NCBI GenBank assembly: GCA_032622095.1
Contig: CP136069.1
Location: 83,104,958-83,168,957, forward strand
Reading direction: 5' to 3'
Source: Siphonodentalium dalli
Taxonomy: Eukaryota; Mollusca; Scaphopoda; Gadilida; Siphonodentaliidae
Length of the DNA stretch: 64,000 nt
Shown: one piece after another, positions 40,246-53,030 of the stretch
Position numbering within the stretch: the stretch's first letter is position 1
How the letters are laid out: each line of letters opens with the position of its first letter
Notes under the pieces: generated by a model
The model's database searches: none
What the model saw: the letters and a program-made list of their open reading frames with translations, nothing else
What the model was told of the DNA's origin: nothing
Translations under genes and position numbers: made by a program

Positions 40246-40856
40246 ACGGCAATCGGCCGGCTCAAATTCGTAATATTTCGTTGAACGTTATAGATAAAAG
40301 TTCAATTTTATTGACCGATTAGCCGGGAGAATGAAGTTTCAGAAATTGCAGTTCTAACTACTTTAATTTCCCGCACGGAACGAAATGTTTCGTCATGAAC
40401 ACGTCATCAATTCAAATAAAGTGCACACTTATTCTAAGACAGTACTGTTGACAATAAAGGTGACAAAAGTCAACGACATACTGCATGCAGTTCCGTGTTC
40501 ACTGTGTGGCCACTCATCGATCGATCGTAGGTTCCATAACAAACAGTTTGTAGACCATTTCCCACGTGGTATAACATTTCTTTTCGTTCGCATTCTCATT
40601 TTTGCAACGACATGCTTCCTCATATCAGTTTCGTTTTGCAACGCAATTTATTTGACGCTTACAATATTATAACACATATCTGAGACGAAATGGACACATT
40701 CCGATATATAATTGATCAGAGAGACGATTATTTGACAACAGTATCAACTAACAAGTCGATTCAATTGAAAAATTAACATACAAAAAAAAACGTAGTCGGT
40801 TGGGGCAGAATCACGTCGGTCGGTATTTTTTAAAACAGAGTTGTTTTCTCGGTTAA

Positions 40857-42761
40857 GGACTTTGCTAACCCAATTTTCCCCAAATTTAATGGAGTCCAAA
40901 ATAAAGGTTTATGTTCACTTTTATTAGTAACCAGAGTAACCAAACCCATGAATGCAACATTTTAAGAGTATAATTCATGGTAGATTATGTTAGAAATTCA
41001 AAATGTGGAAGTTATAGAAGTTTTTTAAATAAATTTTTTCAAACCCAAAATCAACAAACACAAAGTCAATATCAAAGAAACAAATATGGCAATATGTACT
41101 GAACAATGTGAAGAATGATGAACAATAAAGATATACTCACATTTCTTTAGTTTCATTAAGATTTTTGGCTTGGAAGCAGTTGTTTACAGATGGTAGCTTT
41201 CATTGCTCAGAAAAGCTATTTGGGAACTGAATTTGATGGGTTAAGTTAATGTTCACTCAAGCCAGCTAAGATTATGACCAGCAAGACAGTCCAGGTGCTT
41301 GAGCCATGACAAGATTACATCCTGATTAGGGATGATTGGCGACCTAGTTTCTGGGTTATGGGGTACCCAGAGATTGGGGATTTACAGTTCTTTTGTCAAG
41401 AGATTCACAACACACCACTGTCCACAGTAGTTAACACTTAACTGTCACCTCACTTCAAGGGATGTCAGGCAAGTTACTCAAATATTTGTAAACAATTGGT
41501 TCTTAGTAATTTTATCAAAGAATGCTTAATAAATATGAATATTATTTTATTGTTCATCATTCTTCACAGTGTTCAGTACATATTGCCATATTTTTTTTCT
41601 TTGATATTGACTTGGGTGTTTGTAGTCCAAGTCTTCTCGTACTAAAACCGGCTAAGATATTGGGATGGAGGTGCCGGTCTTTAGTCCGAGTTCCAGGCCC
41701 ATGGTCTCCTTTGACACGAGTTAATCGTTAGTGACCCGCTCAAATAAAACCACAATTATATGAAATAAAATATCACAATTGCTACAATAAACGGATAGTT
41801 TCCGCAGAAGACATGCTATTTGATCTGAAACCCACATCGGTTGTGAATTGAAAGCGGTAATTTAATGTGAAAAGAAACTTTTGCCGCAGTGTTTACATAT
41901 TTTTTAAAGTATGCGAACTCAGTTGACCTTGCGAACTGCGTTCGGCATTTTCCGGTGAAAATATTCCGTAGATTTTCAATCAACCACGCACGATGAATTC
42001 TCCATTGTAATCGTAATTATACGTGACAATAAATAAATTATTACATAGATTAAATACATATTGAAGATATAAATGTAATACATTAAATAAATTACGGGAA
42101 TTATAACCATCTCACAGTTTAAAACAGTGTAAACACAATGACCATTAGAATATCATGGGGGCCGCCATTTTGTTTGTATCGAAATTCGTCTCGGCCAAAA
42201 CAAACACCGGACAATGCCGAAGTTCTTCGGAACCTGAGTTCGGCTTTCAGTTAAGTAAACAAACAGAAAAAACAGCGATGTTGGTGACAATCAACCGGAA
42301 TATTCTATGCGTAATTTAACATGAAAGTTAGATTATTATACACCATTATGACCATGATATGTCTCTCTTTCCGATGTATATAGCATCATGTATTGATTCA
42401 TTAGGTAAATCGAGTAAAATACACCACAGATTCCCGCCACAGATCGTGGGCGTAACTCGTGTGATAGGATTGGTATGCAAGCGGGCTGGGACTAAAAACA
42501 GCAAATCGCCATCCCAATATCTTAGCTGGTTTTAGTACAAGAAGACTGGGACTAGGGTGTTTGTTGATTTTGGGTTCGAAAAAAATTATTTTAAAAACCT
42601 CTATAAATTTCACATTTAGTATTTCTAACATATTCCACCATGAATTATACTCTTAAAATGTTGCATTCATGGGTTTGGTTACTGTGGTTACTAATAAAAG
42701 TGAACATAAACCTTTATTTTGGACTCCATTAAATTTGGGGAAAATTGGGTTAGCAAAGTCC
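40857..42761. mobile_element. TTAA-flanked element with ~270-bp inverted arms, split by a MULE
   Basis: The ends are GGACTTTGCTAACCCAATTT and its complement, with TTAA at 40853-40856 and 42762-42765. The left arm (40857-41120) is the inverse of the right arm (about 41545-41622 plus 42564-42761). The centre carries no coding sequence. The TTAA target would fit Kolobok or piggyBac; the ends do not decide. A partial second copy, lacking the left arm, is at 37285-39494. Confidence 0.78.
41623..42554. mobile_element. Mutator-like non-autonomous element, 932 bp
   Basis: The left end TAGTCCAAGTCTTCTCGTAC and the reversed right end TAGTCCCAGTCTTCTTGTAC continue as similar arms for about 50 bp. The 9-bp repeat GGGTGTTTG flanks it (41614-41622, 42555-42563), the length made by Mutator-type elements. 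The opposite arm of the host element (about 41050-41083, reversed) reads gactttgtgtttgttgattt, an empty site differing by one base. Confidence 0.88.
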
Positions 42762-42765
42762 TTAA

Positions 42766-44325
42766 GGGGATGGCAAAGTCTGTTTCATCAAAAATGTCTG
42801 GAAACGGGCTGACAAAATTGGTATTTTTCACATAAAAGCAGACAGAAATAGATATAACAACATAGAGATAATATATAGAGCATATATCGTTAAAGGAGGT
42901 GCCACGAATAGATGTGAGCTAAAAAGCTTTTTGTACCAGAAAAATGACTTTGAAACAGAGTATATCTGCAATATTATGTCATTGTTTTGGCATTCAAATG
43001 TGAAAAACTATAACTTCAACAGTATCATTAGGCAGCCCATTATGATAAGTGACATACCGTTAAGAGCCAAGGAGCTATGCTTTAGATTAATGTTCACTGT
43101 ATCGTTTGCAAAACGTCCGCTAAAACGTGTCAGTTTTTCTTGGGAGCCAGTCGCCATATTTCAATTGTAAACACATGTTCATGACGTTGTTGTCATTTTT
43201 TAATTCGCGGCAGGTACATGAAAATCGACCAGAAAAGCAATCCGATCCTGCAATCGGGCAAGTTTATGATATGAAATTGATGCTTTCAGTTTATTTAAGT
43301 TGTTGGAATTAATTTAGTTGCTTGATTACCCACGATTTATGAAGTTTTGTGCTGTTTACAGATGGAAATGTTGATATTTTATTGTTAGAATTACCAGTCT
43401 ATAGTCGAAAACGAGATTACAAGATGTCGTATTAGTACGCAAATCACATAAATAGAAAACTTACATGTTTCAGAATATTGTATTATTCTAAAATCAAATA
43501 GCCTATATAAAAACATATTTATGAATAGGAAAGTACCGTATTCCGACGAAATATGTCATATTTTACGACGGACTCCTTGTGCGAGTTCACTTCCGGTCAA
43601 TTCTATTTTGGTGCACTGGGATAAACAACATTGTGGAGAAAAATACGTTTAATAACATTTGAATGTAAATTAATCGAGAAATTGTCGGTTATCAGGTACA
43701 ATCATATTGCTTATAACCCATATCTATTGATGGGCATAATCAAAAGCTTGATCCCATGCGCGATTGTCTACACTGATCGATTTCCATTCGTAATCGTATT
43801 CTAGTATTGACGGATGGGTTTGTTTGTAATCATGGCCGCCCCGCCCCCATGGCTTGTGTATCGGCTATCGCAAAATAATGTTAGGATATTATGGTCTCCC
43901 ATACCAAGAAAAATAGTTCCTAAGAATGTAAACAATGCAAATGGAGGACATTTTGCCATTATTCAGGATGACAGTACTATTTTCACAGGCAGGGTATTTG
44001 GGAAAGTTCTTGTTTTTCCTCAAAATGATGTCTCCTTGTCTCTAGCCAGATTCTTATAGGACCCTTTTGACTGTTCAGTTTGTACAAAAAGTTAACCATT
44101 GGAACTGGAGAAACGCCGTTTGGGGACATGATTTTTTGTCACTCTACCGCGAGTAAATTCTAACAGCTATAATTTCTCTACTAATGACAAGATCTTTGTT
44201 TATTATTGATTATTATGTGTGAAAAATATGAAGTTTATCCATTCTATGGCCGGTGAGTAATTATTGATCATCTGGAGGTAGGGTGCAATCCGCGGTGGCC
44301 ATCTTGACCAGACTTTACCATCCCC
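42766..44325. mobile_element. TTAA-flanked TIR element, 1560 bp
   Basis: The ends are GGGGATGGCAAAGTCTG and, reversed, GGGGATGGTAAAGTCTG, with TTAA at 42762-42765 and 44326-44329. The left TTAA is shared with the preceding element. Short plus-strand frames at 42931 and 43814 lie inside, without recognised domains. The class could be piggyBac- or Kolobok-like. Confidence 0.78.
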
Positions 44326-44345
44326 TTAACCTCACAAGTCACAAC

Positions 44346-47300
44346 GGTGTGACGATTTGCAGTAGGTCCCTATTTGCGGAGGTCACTTTGCGGAAGTCCC
44401 CCGAATTCGCGGAGGTCCCCTAAAATGGGCGAAATATGTTGATTTTAATGAGGGAACGGGTGCGTATATGTCAATTGATACGTATTTTAAACAAATAACT
44501 ACACGATCATCATAATAGTGGTTTGTTCTATCAATTATATTTGGTGCAAATCAAACGGCGATAAATATTCACTATATATATCTCTATGTCCTCGTATGCC
44601 AGAAGGACTGCTTAAATTAATTTGTGAATAAGATGAATATTTATTAGATGTCATTAAGTCAAGCTCTATCGAACAGTCTTTCCAGAAAAGTGTGTGGTCG
44701 CGGTTTAAGAAGGGCAGCGTCACCAGTGATGGACATCATGTGGAGCAGAACTATTTTCAACCCAAGTGACATTGCTTATATGCCCAATCATTTCGTTCTG
44801 CTACAAGAAAAAAGTGCCATCAGAAACATAACGACAGATGGAAAGAGAATGGTACTTATTGCAACTAATGGAGGGAAAAAACCAGGTCAACGAAAAAGAA
44901 AATGCGCAGCTAAAACAACATCACATCCGAAAGTCCAAAGAACAAACTAATAATGAAGCAAACAAAAAGCTCAACTGAGAAAATAGTGAATATGAAAACA
45001 ACTGACATCTTTTTCATTTCAGCTCTGAATTTCATTTCAGCTTTATTAGTGATGCAGCAACATATATGGGTTAGTATATAGGGGATTGAAGGGTCGTGGG
45101 TTTAACAAATCTTTTGGGTTTTGCAGCAGGTTGTCCCTGTCATTTTAAGACCATTCTGGGGAGAAATATTCACATACTGATGGGGGACAATCTGTTACGG
45201 TTTGTTGTAAATTTATAAAGACACTTTACGAATGTTCCCAACAATGCTGGGGAGAAATATTCACAGACTGATGGGGGACAATCTGTTACGCTTTGTTGTA
45301 AATTTATAAAGACACTTTACGAATGTTCCCAACAATGCTGGGGAGAAATATTCACAGACTGATGGGGGACAATCTGTTACGCTTTGTTGTAAATTTATAA
45401 AGACACTTTACAAATTTTCCCAACCACGCTGGGGAGAAATGTTCACATACTGGTGCACGGGTTTCTTATTCTACGTCTACGTCCGTCTGGGGCAAGTAAA
45501 ACGTCATGCCTTATACTGTAAATATGACATCACAAGTCAGTGCTATTTTCCATACCATAGTGCATCTGTATATCTGTGCTGTCAAATATTCTTCCTTATT
45601 GAGAATATCCTTATGCATTGTTGATATATTGTAAATATTGTATCATAAAGATGTATTGTGAAGATTGAGAATATCCTGATGCATTGTTGATATATTGTAA
45701 ACATTGTATCATAAAGATGTATTGCGAAGATTAACCTTATATAGTATCTATTGCACATAGTTTTGACATAATTTGGAAGTCTTCCAATAGATGATCTTTT
45801 TCGGACTCAAATCGCTTTGAAATTATCGCTAATTTAATATATTAGAGTGTTTTAATTGAATAAGTTGATTGGATTGAACAAATTCTACCAGCTTATGGCG
45901 GTCTTCACAACATTGCAAGACCTCACAAACAACCAGACATTGTTAGTAACCGCCGGTTTTATGTATTGTCATTATATTTTTACGTATCTATATACATTGT
46001 TCCATATATTTTTATCTTTTTGGTTAATAAAGATTTATATCAAATGCTGTTTGAATCAATTTATATTCGTTCGTGTGTGGTACGCTTGGTTTCCTTGTGA
46101 ATGAACTCACATAACCATCGTCAGAATCTTGGTATCTCTCATTTGAGGAAAGCCACATTGAAGGGAAATGTGATCAGGACACCCGCGCAGCAATCTCCGG
46201 GAGTGTATAAATATATATAGGCGCTAGCAATTGACATATACGCACCCGTTCCCTCATGGGGGGTGGCTTTTCACTTTATTTTGTTTTTTCACTTTATTTT
46301 TTCGCGGGGAAATTCAAATATCATATTTGTGCTATCTTTCTAATAATTATATCATTTATGAACTTATTGTGAAGGCTAACAATGTATGTACTGAATTTCA
46401 GTGCCTTGTATATAATCTACATGTGCAAATTGTACATATGTTCATTAATATTCAATAAAACAACTAGTTTCAATATTTACAACAGTGTAGAATAACTTTC
46501 CACATAATTGGGCGTCAAGGCCTTTGGGGTGATTCTTTTCATAGACTTGAAAAAAGGTGTTGCAGTGGGGAACCTTTGTCATTTTGTTTCTGCCTTGCGC
46601 CATGTGTATGCATTTAAAAAACTGCTGGCACTTGTTTGGGACGACATGTTGACACTATTTCCCAGATGTTGGCAAAATTGTTTTAGATCTTCCGGTAAAT
46701 ATACACTCCGGCTTCCGTTCGGTAAATTACCGTAGGCCTATGTCATCCGGTTGTTACAGTCCGTTCTTTTCAGACACCATTGGAAGTTTTGGGACAGATG
46801 TATTCTTTGCGATTGCGTTCGCGTAAATATTGTGTAGCATTATTTTGCCGGTATATTTGGGCTAGTTGACGTACATTAATACAGGCCTCGCATTATCAAA
46901 ATCAGTGCGAGGCTGCCAAGGAGGCCCCGCAAAAGAATTTACAAGGCTGCTTTTGTTCGTTGGGGCCTACATTTGTTTATAGAATCCAAATTAACCTAAA
47001 ATTGGCTATTCCAAAACTGCTAACCGACAGTGACATAAATATTTTACTAAATTAGTAAAATTACTACTATTTTGTTTAGGCGAGAGATTAATGTTGATGC
47101 ATTTCCTCGACATAGTTTGCAGTATGCCTTCGTGACAAATGACCGACCTTTATCATCAACTGTTGTTTTAATTTCAAAGTTGTCTTTAAAAGTAAATTTG
47201 TCAAACGTAGAGACAAGAATTGTTTTGTCTTTCTCAACTCTTTCGTTGCCAAGCTAATTTTACACCTAAATTGCCGGAGAATTTATGAGAAAACTGATTT

Positions 47301-48188
47301 TATTGTGGAAAAGTATGATACAATGAATAGTCTTCTTCTTATGAAATAATGTTTCAAATATCAAGGACATGTATGACTATGTATGTGATTAGCCAAAGAA
47401 TTGCGGGTGAATATTTTGCCGAAGAATATTCACGACAATTAAGGGGCATAACTCCTTGTAACCCAAGGGAAATAATTCCAAATAAGGGGGGGGGGGGGGG
47501 GTTTAGAGGTGGGGCGGGCGGGGGAGTGGAAACATACCTATTTTTCGCTTTGGCCTCATCTTATTCACAAATTTAAGGAGTCCTTCTGACATACGAGGAC
47601 ATATAGATATATATAGTGAATATTTATCGCCGTTTGATTTGCACCATGTGAACTCGGCGCATATATAATTGATAGAACAAACCACTATTATGATGATCGT
47701 GTCGTTATTAGTTTAAAATACGCATCAATTGACATATACGCACCCGTTCCCTCATTAAAATCAACATATTATGCCCATTTTAGGGGACTTCCGCGATTTA
47801 ATTTGCGAGATCAGGACACCCGCGCAGCAATCTCCGGGAGTGTATATATATATAGGCGCTAGCTTGACTTAATAACATCTAATAAATATTCATCTTATTC
47901 ACAAATTAATTTAAGGAGTCCTTCTGGCATACGACCCATTACGAGGACTTATACTGATATAGATCTATATAGTGAATATTTATCGCCGTTTGATTTGCAC
48001 CAAGTGAACTCGGCGCATGTATAATTGATAGAACAAACCACTATTATAATGATCGTGTCGTTATTTGTTTAAAATACGTATCAATTGACAATTGACATAT
48101 ACGCACCTGTTCCCTCATTAAAATCAACATATTTCGCCCATTTTAGGGACCTACCGCAAATAGGGACCTACTGCAAATCGTCGCACCC
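44346..48188. mobile_element. Mutator-like element with ~315-bp TIRs, 3843 bp
   Basis: The arms 44346-44662 and 47866-48188 are inverted copies, with outer word GACGATTTGCAGTAGGTCCC. The 9-bp repeat AGTCACAAC flanks at 44337-44345 and 48189-48197. A partial extra copy of the arm is at 47573-47865 and a smaller one near 46160-46250. The interior has a 91-bp tandem repeat, a few short frames (for example 44648-44950, basic C-terminus KPGQRKRK) and a G-run at 47467. No MULE transposase was found. Confidence 0.82.
45157..45440 (+). repeat. 91-bp tandem repeat, three copies
   Basis: The word tggggagaaat(a/g)ttcaca starts at about 45157, 45248, 45339 and 45430, and gatgggggacaatctgttac recurs with it. 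The units are nearly identical, so the expansion is recent. It lies inside the 3.8-kb Mutator-like element. Confidence 0.85.
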
Positions 48189-48197
48189 AGTCACAAC

Positions 48198-49830
48198 ACT
48201 AACTACAGTGGATTAAAGCATTGGGGGTATAATTGCACCAGCGACCTTAGATCCATTTGATCTTTGTGTCATGGCTTACGCCATCAAAGATCCATGGCGT
48301 GCGTCAAACAACATAGGCGGCTATAATTCCTATAAAAGTAACAATTAGGACCAACGCATATGTATTTATCAACTAAATACAAATACAAGTGTGAAACCAT
48401 CCACTCACCTACGTGTCAGTTATCCTTAAAATCCGACAGATAACAGAACGTAAACACTGACATGTCGTGTGTTCGTCGACCATTGCATGTGACCCGTAAT
48501 TTCATGAATCCCCCTGTGAGTTCCCCGTGCGCACGGCAAGGTAATCACATGCGTTCACATTGAGTGTACAATTCAGGTTGGCCCGATACAATTCAAGTTG
48601 AGGGGAACTACAATCTGCGCATGCGTGTAGTTTTTACAAATTACCAACTCCCAATTTGTTACACATGCGTACTGTTAACATCCTGGTACAGTAATGCGAG
48701 TTGCAGAATCATGTTTGCCATGCACGAGACGCACGTAGTCATGTGATATGTTAGCTCCTCCTGCTTCGGCCATTTAACCACGTTTTGTCAAAATGTTTTC
48801 CGACTGGATTTTTGGATTAAATTATTACGGAATTATACACACGTTCTGGTAGGTGTCAGAGCTAATATATATTGCAATATTGTTAACATTAATGACTATG
48901 TTAGTTGATTTGTAAAATTAAGTGTATTTAACAAAATTAAATAGCCGTCTAAGCTGATGCGCCGCCGCGGTCAGACCTGGATGGCCTTAGCCATATTACC
49001 AGGTCTGGTCAGACTACAGCGACCTTGGAGCTACCTTACAGTATACACTAAGTAACAGAGAGGAAATTTCCTTCAAAAGAACTTCCAAAAGTTTGAAAAG
49101 ACACACCAACCGTTACCATGAACCAACCGAACCACCATCATAAAAATGATAAATTCATTTACCAATACCATGTCAATTATGATAAAATATTACGGCTAAG
49201 ACGTGAGTAGTCAATCTTCGTGCTTCTTAGTGTTATATGTTATATCATATGTGGTGACAATTTGGGCGAATGCAATGTTTTAATGGTAAATGTACGAAAT
49301 ATTGCCAATAATATATGAGCGAAAAAGTAAACGTGCGCCACCTTGGTAAATTTTCTCGAAAAAGACAGAGCACGTGTTCAGGAAGTAATAGTCCGCGTCT
49401 GCGCAGTGTAAATTTCAAGTTCAACAAGAGGCCCACAGGTATCGACAGACGTGAACACCTCCGTTACGACAAATGAGCTTATTGAATTGAATTTGACCTT
49501 TAAATTTATTTTATTAGCTCGTAATTATAAGCATTACATAATTACAAATCTGATTGATGATATAAAAAGTTGGAAATAGAAAAACAGGCGCAATCAACAA
49601 TGAAGAGTGTATGTGGGTGATAAGTTCAGTATTATGCCTACTTTGGTAGGATAAGAACATGACTAGCCTCTAGATGCTATCAATTATAACATATATCCGA
49701 AGTGCATGTACTGCACTGCATTAAGTCAAACTGGTGATTTTGAATTAGCTCTAATTTAAAGTAAGTCATTTAATTTAGAGCCGTCTCCTCGGAAAACTTT
49801 AAATTTCTACGATCACTGCTCTCATGAATT
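48198..49830. other. Intergenic stretch, nothing firmly identified
   Basis: About 1.6 kb with more CpG than its surroundings around 48470-48780 (tgtgcgttcacat-like and cgcatgcg words). It could include a promoter for RPLP0 on the minus strand, but no exon could be defined. No repeat borders were seen. Confidence 0.4.
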
Positions 49831-50460
49831 CCAGCGTGACGGAATCACCAAATTTTACGGAATTTCACTTTTCTGTGGCGTATAAAATCTAAAATTATGA
49901 CCAGTAGGGTACCGCTTAAAATGAAAAATATTGTACATACTATACTATGTTGTTTAGTTATATACAATTCTATGTCTATTTAAGTATCATCTCTCTCTGG
50001 GTCAAATTGTGTCCGTGACGGAATCACCAAAAAAGTGCCATCAATATGAGGGTCTACAGGTCCGTACTATTGAAGAACCCTGCTCATTCAGCCAAGCTGA
50101 CCTGGAAAAAGTTCTCAATGAGCAAAGTAGATACATTATACTTGCAGAAAAAAAGCCGCATTGTCACACACTTGTGTGTATATTACTAGTTAACTCGGTT
50201 TGTTCGCCGCGACGGAAGCACACAACGGGCGTGACGGAATCACCGTGCGATTTGTTTATGTATAGTTTTTTGTGTAACAAGTGCGGGCATTGTCATAAAA
50301 GCATAAAACTTGGCACATGTGTATATTACGTCCCACGTATTATTTTCAGATATGGGGGCAATCACGAAAATACTTTCCATGGCAACGGTTGCTATGCGAC
50401 TGTTTTTTACCTTAGAAACGGGTTATTGGTAGGGGTTAAACCGTCATTTTACTAAAATAT
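49831..50460 (+). other. Segment with a thrice-repeated GTGACGGAATCACC motif and a 148-aa frame
   Basis: The partly palindromic word occurs at 49836, 50015 and 50231. The frame 50009-50455 contains two of them, each read as VTESP. It is Cys/His-rich in its second half (CNKCGHCHKS). I do not recognise a family. It may be a mobile-element fragment or chance, and I would not annotate it as a gene without expression data. Confidence 0.35.
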
Positions 50461-51073
50461 ATGTGCAAAAAGGGTCTAGGTCCTGTGACTATATGGTAAT
50501 TGAGACAGATTGTGATAACCATGGGAAATGTGACAAAAATAACATTTCCACACATGCCTCACTATTAACCTAGAATGACCCTTGGGCTGCTTGAAAATGA
50601 TATTTTGGTTCATTTGACCTTATTTGGCAAAATATGAAAATATGCGTTGACTGCGCATGCGCGCATCATTGATCCCCAGTCACACAATATCTGGTGTTTA
50701 GGAGATTGTATAGTGAGGGCAATGACCATTCCAAAATATATTCATTGGATAGTAATAATGAAATACAGAAGAAGCAACAACATTCCCCGATGACATGCTT
50801 ATGATGCAAATACCCATTATCGGTATCCATGGCCGCTTTTTCGTGGAATTCATGATCTGCATAGTGCATACATCAGTATAATTTATAAATTTGATTTATT
50901 TTAAATGTTATAGTTTAAACAAAATAGTTAGGCCTATACCAGTCGAAAGGAGTCACTTAATCTGGCCATGGATATATCGAAAACTAGGACTTTTTCGCTG
51001 AAAGCCGCTCTAAATGTGGGCCCGGTCAATGTCTAGGTCCTGTGACTATATATATTCACTTAAGATTGATATA
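50461..51073. other. Unrecognised spacer
   Basis: It contains tgactatata near 50490 and 51045 with ggtctaggtcctgtg/gtctaggtcctgtg as a short direct repeat. Nothing else was identified. Confidence 0.5.
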
Positions 51074-51490
51074 TCTCCTATATATTTTGAAGACCTCTGT
51101 CTGTCTGTATGTCTGTATATACATGTAGGCCTATGTATGTATGTCATTTATACAAATCTACGATTCTCGACCGATCGGGACGAAACTTGGTACGTGTTTG
51201 TAGTTTGACCTGGGCGGTCGTCGTTGTCGTATTGGCGAGCCCGTGCGGCACCCGCTTCGCACATGCGCAGACGAGATCTCGGAAACGGGTGGAGCTATCG
51301 ACTTGAAATTTGTTATTCTCGACCGATCGGGACGTAACTTGGTACGTGTGTGTAGTACAGTAGTTTGACCAGGCGGTCGTCGTTGTCGTATTGGCGAGCC
51401 CGTGCAGACGAGATCTCGGAAACGGGTGGAGCTATCGACTTGAAATTTGGTTTTTTGAATAGCCCGGACAACGTCGGGCTCATCGGCTAG
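51074..51490 (+). mobile_element. Helitron-like unit 1
   Basis: It starts TCTCCTATATATTTTGAAGA and ends with a 20-nt hairpin (AGCCCGGAC/GTCGGGCT at 51461-51480), six bases, then CTAG at 51487-51490. This is the canonical Helitron 3' arrangement. The interior has two diverged modules with ccgatcgggacg and aacttggtacgtg. No Rep/helicase is present, so it is non-autonomous. Confidence 0.72.
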
Positions 51491-52078
51491 TCTATTATAT
51501 ATTTTGGAAGATCTGTCTGTGTGTGTATGTGTGTGTCGATCCGTGCGTGTGTTCGCGATGAACTCGAAAACGGCCGACCCGATTTCGATGAAACTTCGTA
51601 TGTGGGGATATTTTCGGTCGGGAAGTGGCATACGCCTAATAATTTGCACGTGCGACGTGACCTTGAAATCGGGTCATTTCAAGGCCAAACGCCCGAATAT
51701 CACGGGATTTCGATGAAACTTGGTATGTGGGGGTACTTTCGTCTGGGGAGTCTCATAAGCATATTCATTTGCCCGTGCGACGTGACCTTGACCTTGAAAT
51801 CGGGTCAATTCAAGGTCAAATCGCAAATTTTGATGGGATTTCGACGAAATTTTATACATAGGGTTACTTTTGTCCACTGTGTGTTTTGGACGGGTCAAAT
51901 CGTGACCCCAACCTGACCTTGACCTTCAAAATGATCAATTCAAGGTCAAATCGGGTAAAACCGGATGGATTTCGACTTTTGTCCGGGCAGTGTTTTGGAC
52001 TGGTCAAATCGTGACCCCACTTGACCTTGACCTTCAAAATGGACAATTCAAGGTCAAAGCCCGGACGAAGTCGGGTTA
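51491..52078 (+). mobile_element. Helitron-like unit 2
   Basis: It begins TCTATTATATATTTTGGAAG directly after the CTAG of unit 1. Modules carry atttcgatgaaacttcgtat and gtgaccttgaccttgaaatc. The end retains the hairpin GCCCGGAC/GTCGGG but lacks a clear CTAG. Confidence 0.6.
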
Positions 52079-52445
52079 TCTTATCTATATTTTGAAGACC
52101 TCTGTCTGTCTGTATGTCCTTTATAGAATCGAAAACGGGTTGACCGATCGAGACCAAACTTCCTATCCAAAGGTAAAATCCCACGGGAATCGTCGACGTC
52201 GCATTTCGGAGAAGCCCAGAGCAGCCATTCTCCACTCTCAGTCACAAAAAACGGCACGCGGTGGTTAATCAAGTGATAATTTAATGAGCGTTTGTTTTTG
52301 ACGCATCGCTATAAAGAGCGTTTGTTGACCATTCAACGTTATTAGCATCTGCAGAGAGATATACGGGAACTAGGAAAACGGGTGGAGCTATCGACTTGAA
52401 ATTTGGTTTTTAAATAGCCCGCACAACGTCGGGCATATCGGCTAG
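52079..52445 (+). mobile_element. Helitron-like unit 3
   Basis: It starts TCTTATCTATATTTTGAAGA and ends with hairpin GCCCGCACAACGTCGGGC, then atatcgg and CTAG (52442-52445). The last 60 bp match those of unit 1. Confidence 0.7.
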
Positions 52446-53030
52446 TCTACTATATATTTCGAGACTTCCATAGGCCCCTATATAGGCCTATATATGTGTG
52501 TATATCCTTTATAGACTTGAACACGGCTCGACCGATTGAGCCCAAACTTGCTATCTAAGGGTAAAAAGCCACGAGAAGTGTCATCGCACCGCTTCTGATA
52601 ACATCCGAGCACTCCTTCACCCTTCGCCCTGCCACCGCCACTGTCGTTGGAATTGATGGGTTAATGATTAAAAAGCGTTCGTATCTGCGGTGTCGTTGTC
52701 AAAGAGCGTTTATATACACGAGTATAAATACGGCTAAATCGACCGTCTGGGGATAATCGAGACGAATTGTCGTACTTAGGGCTTCCAAGAGACGGGGGAG
52801 ATTTTCGTCGGGTCAGTTTGTCCGCCTGAGGTGACCTTGACCTTGAAATGGGTACCCTCAAATGACCTTGGGCGATATCTGGTCGTCAGCGGTGACATCG
52901 ACGTGAAATTTGTTATGTATGGTCAACTCGGGACGGGGAATATTTTTGTCCATCCAACATGAAACGGGTACCCGCAAATGATAGCATGTTGTCGGCGTGC
53001 CTGTACGGGGTTACCTTGAAAAACAAAAAT
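52446..53030 (+). mobile_element. Helitron-like unit 4, 3' end unclear
   Basis: It starts TCTACTATATATTTCGAGAC after the CTAG of unit 3 and has modules with ttgaccttgaaatggg. No terminal hairpin with CTAG was found, so it is truncated or diverged. Confidence 0.5.

Noticed and set aside
42160-42190. GGCCGCCATTTTG word as a YY1-type start-site element for RPLP0
   Set aside because: It lies inside the Mutator-like element at 41623-42554, so promoter function is unlikely; no 5' exon could be tied to it.
43814-44059. 81-residue plus-strand frame starting GLFVIMAAPPPW
   Set aside because: Inside the TTAA-flanked element 42766-44325, no recognised domain, no splice partner seen; not enough to call a gene.
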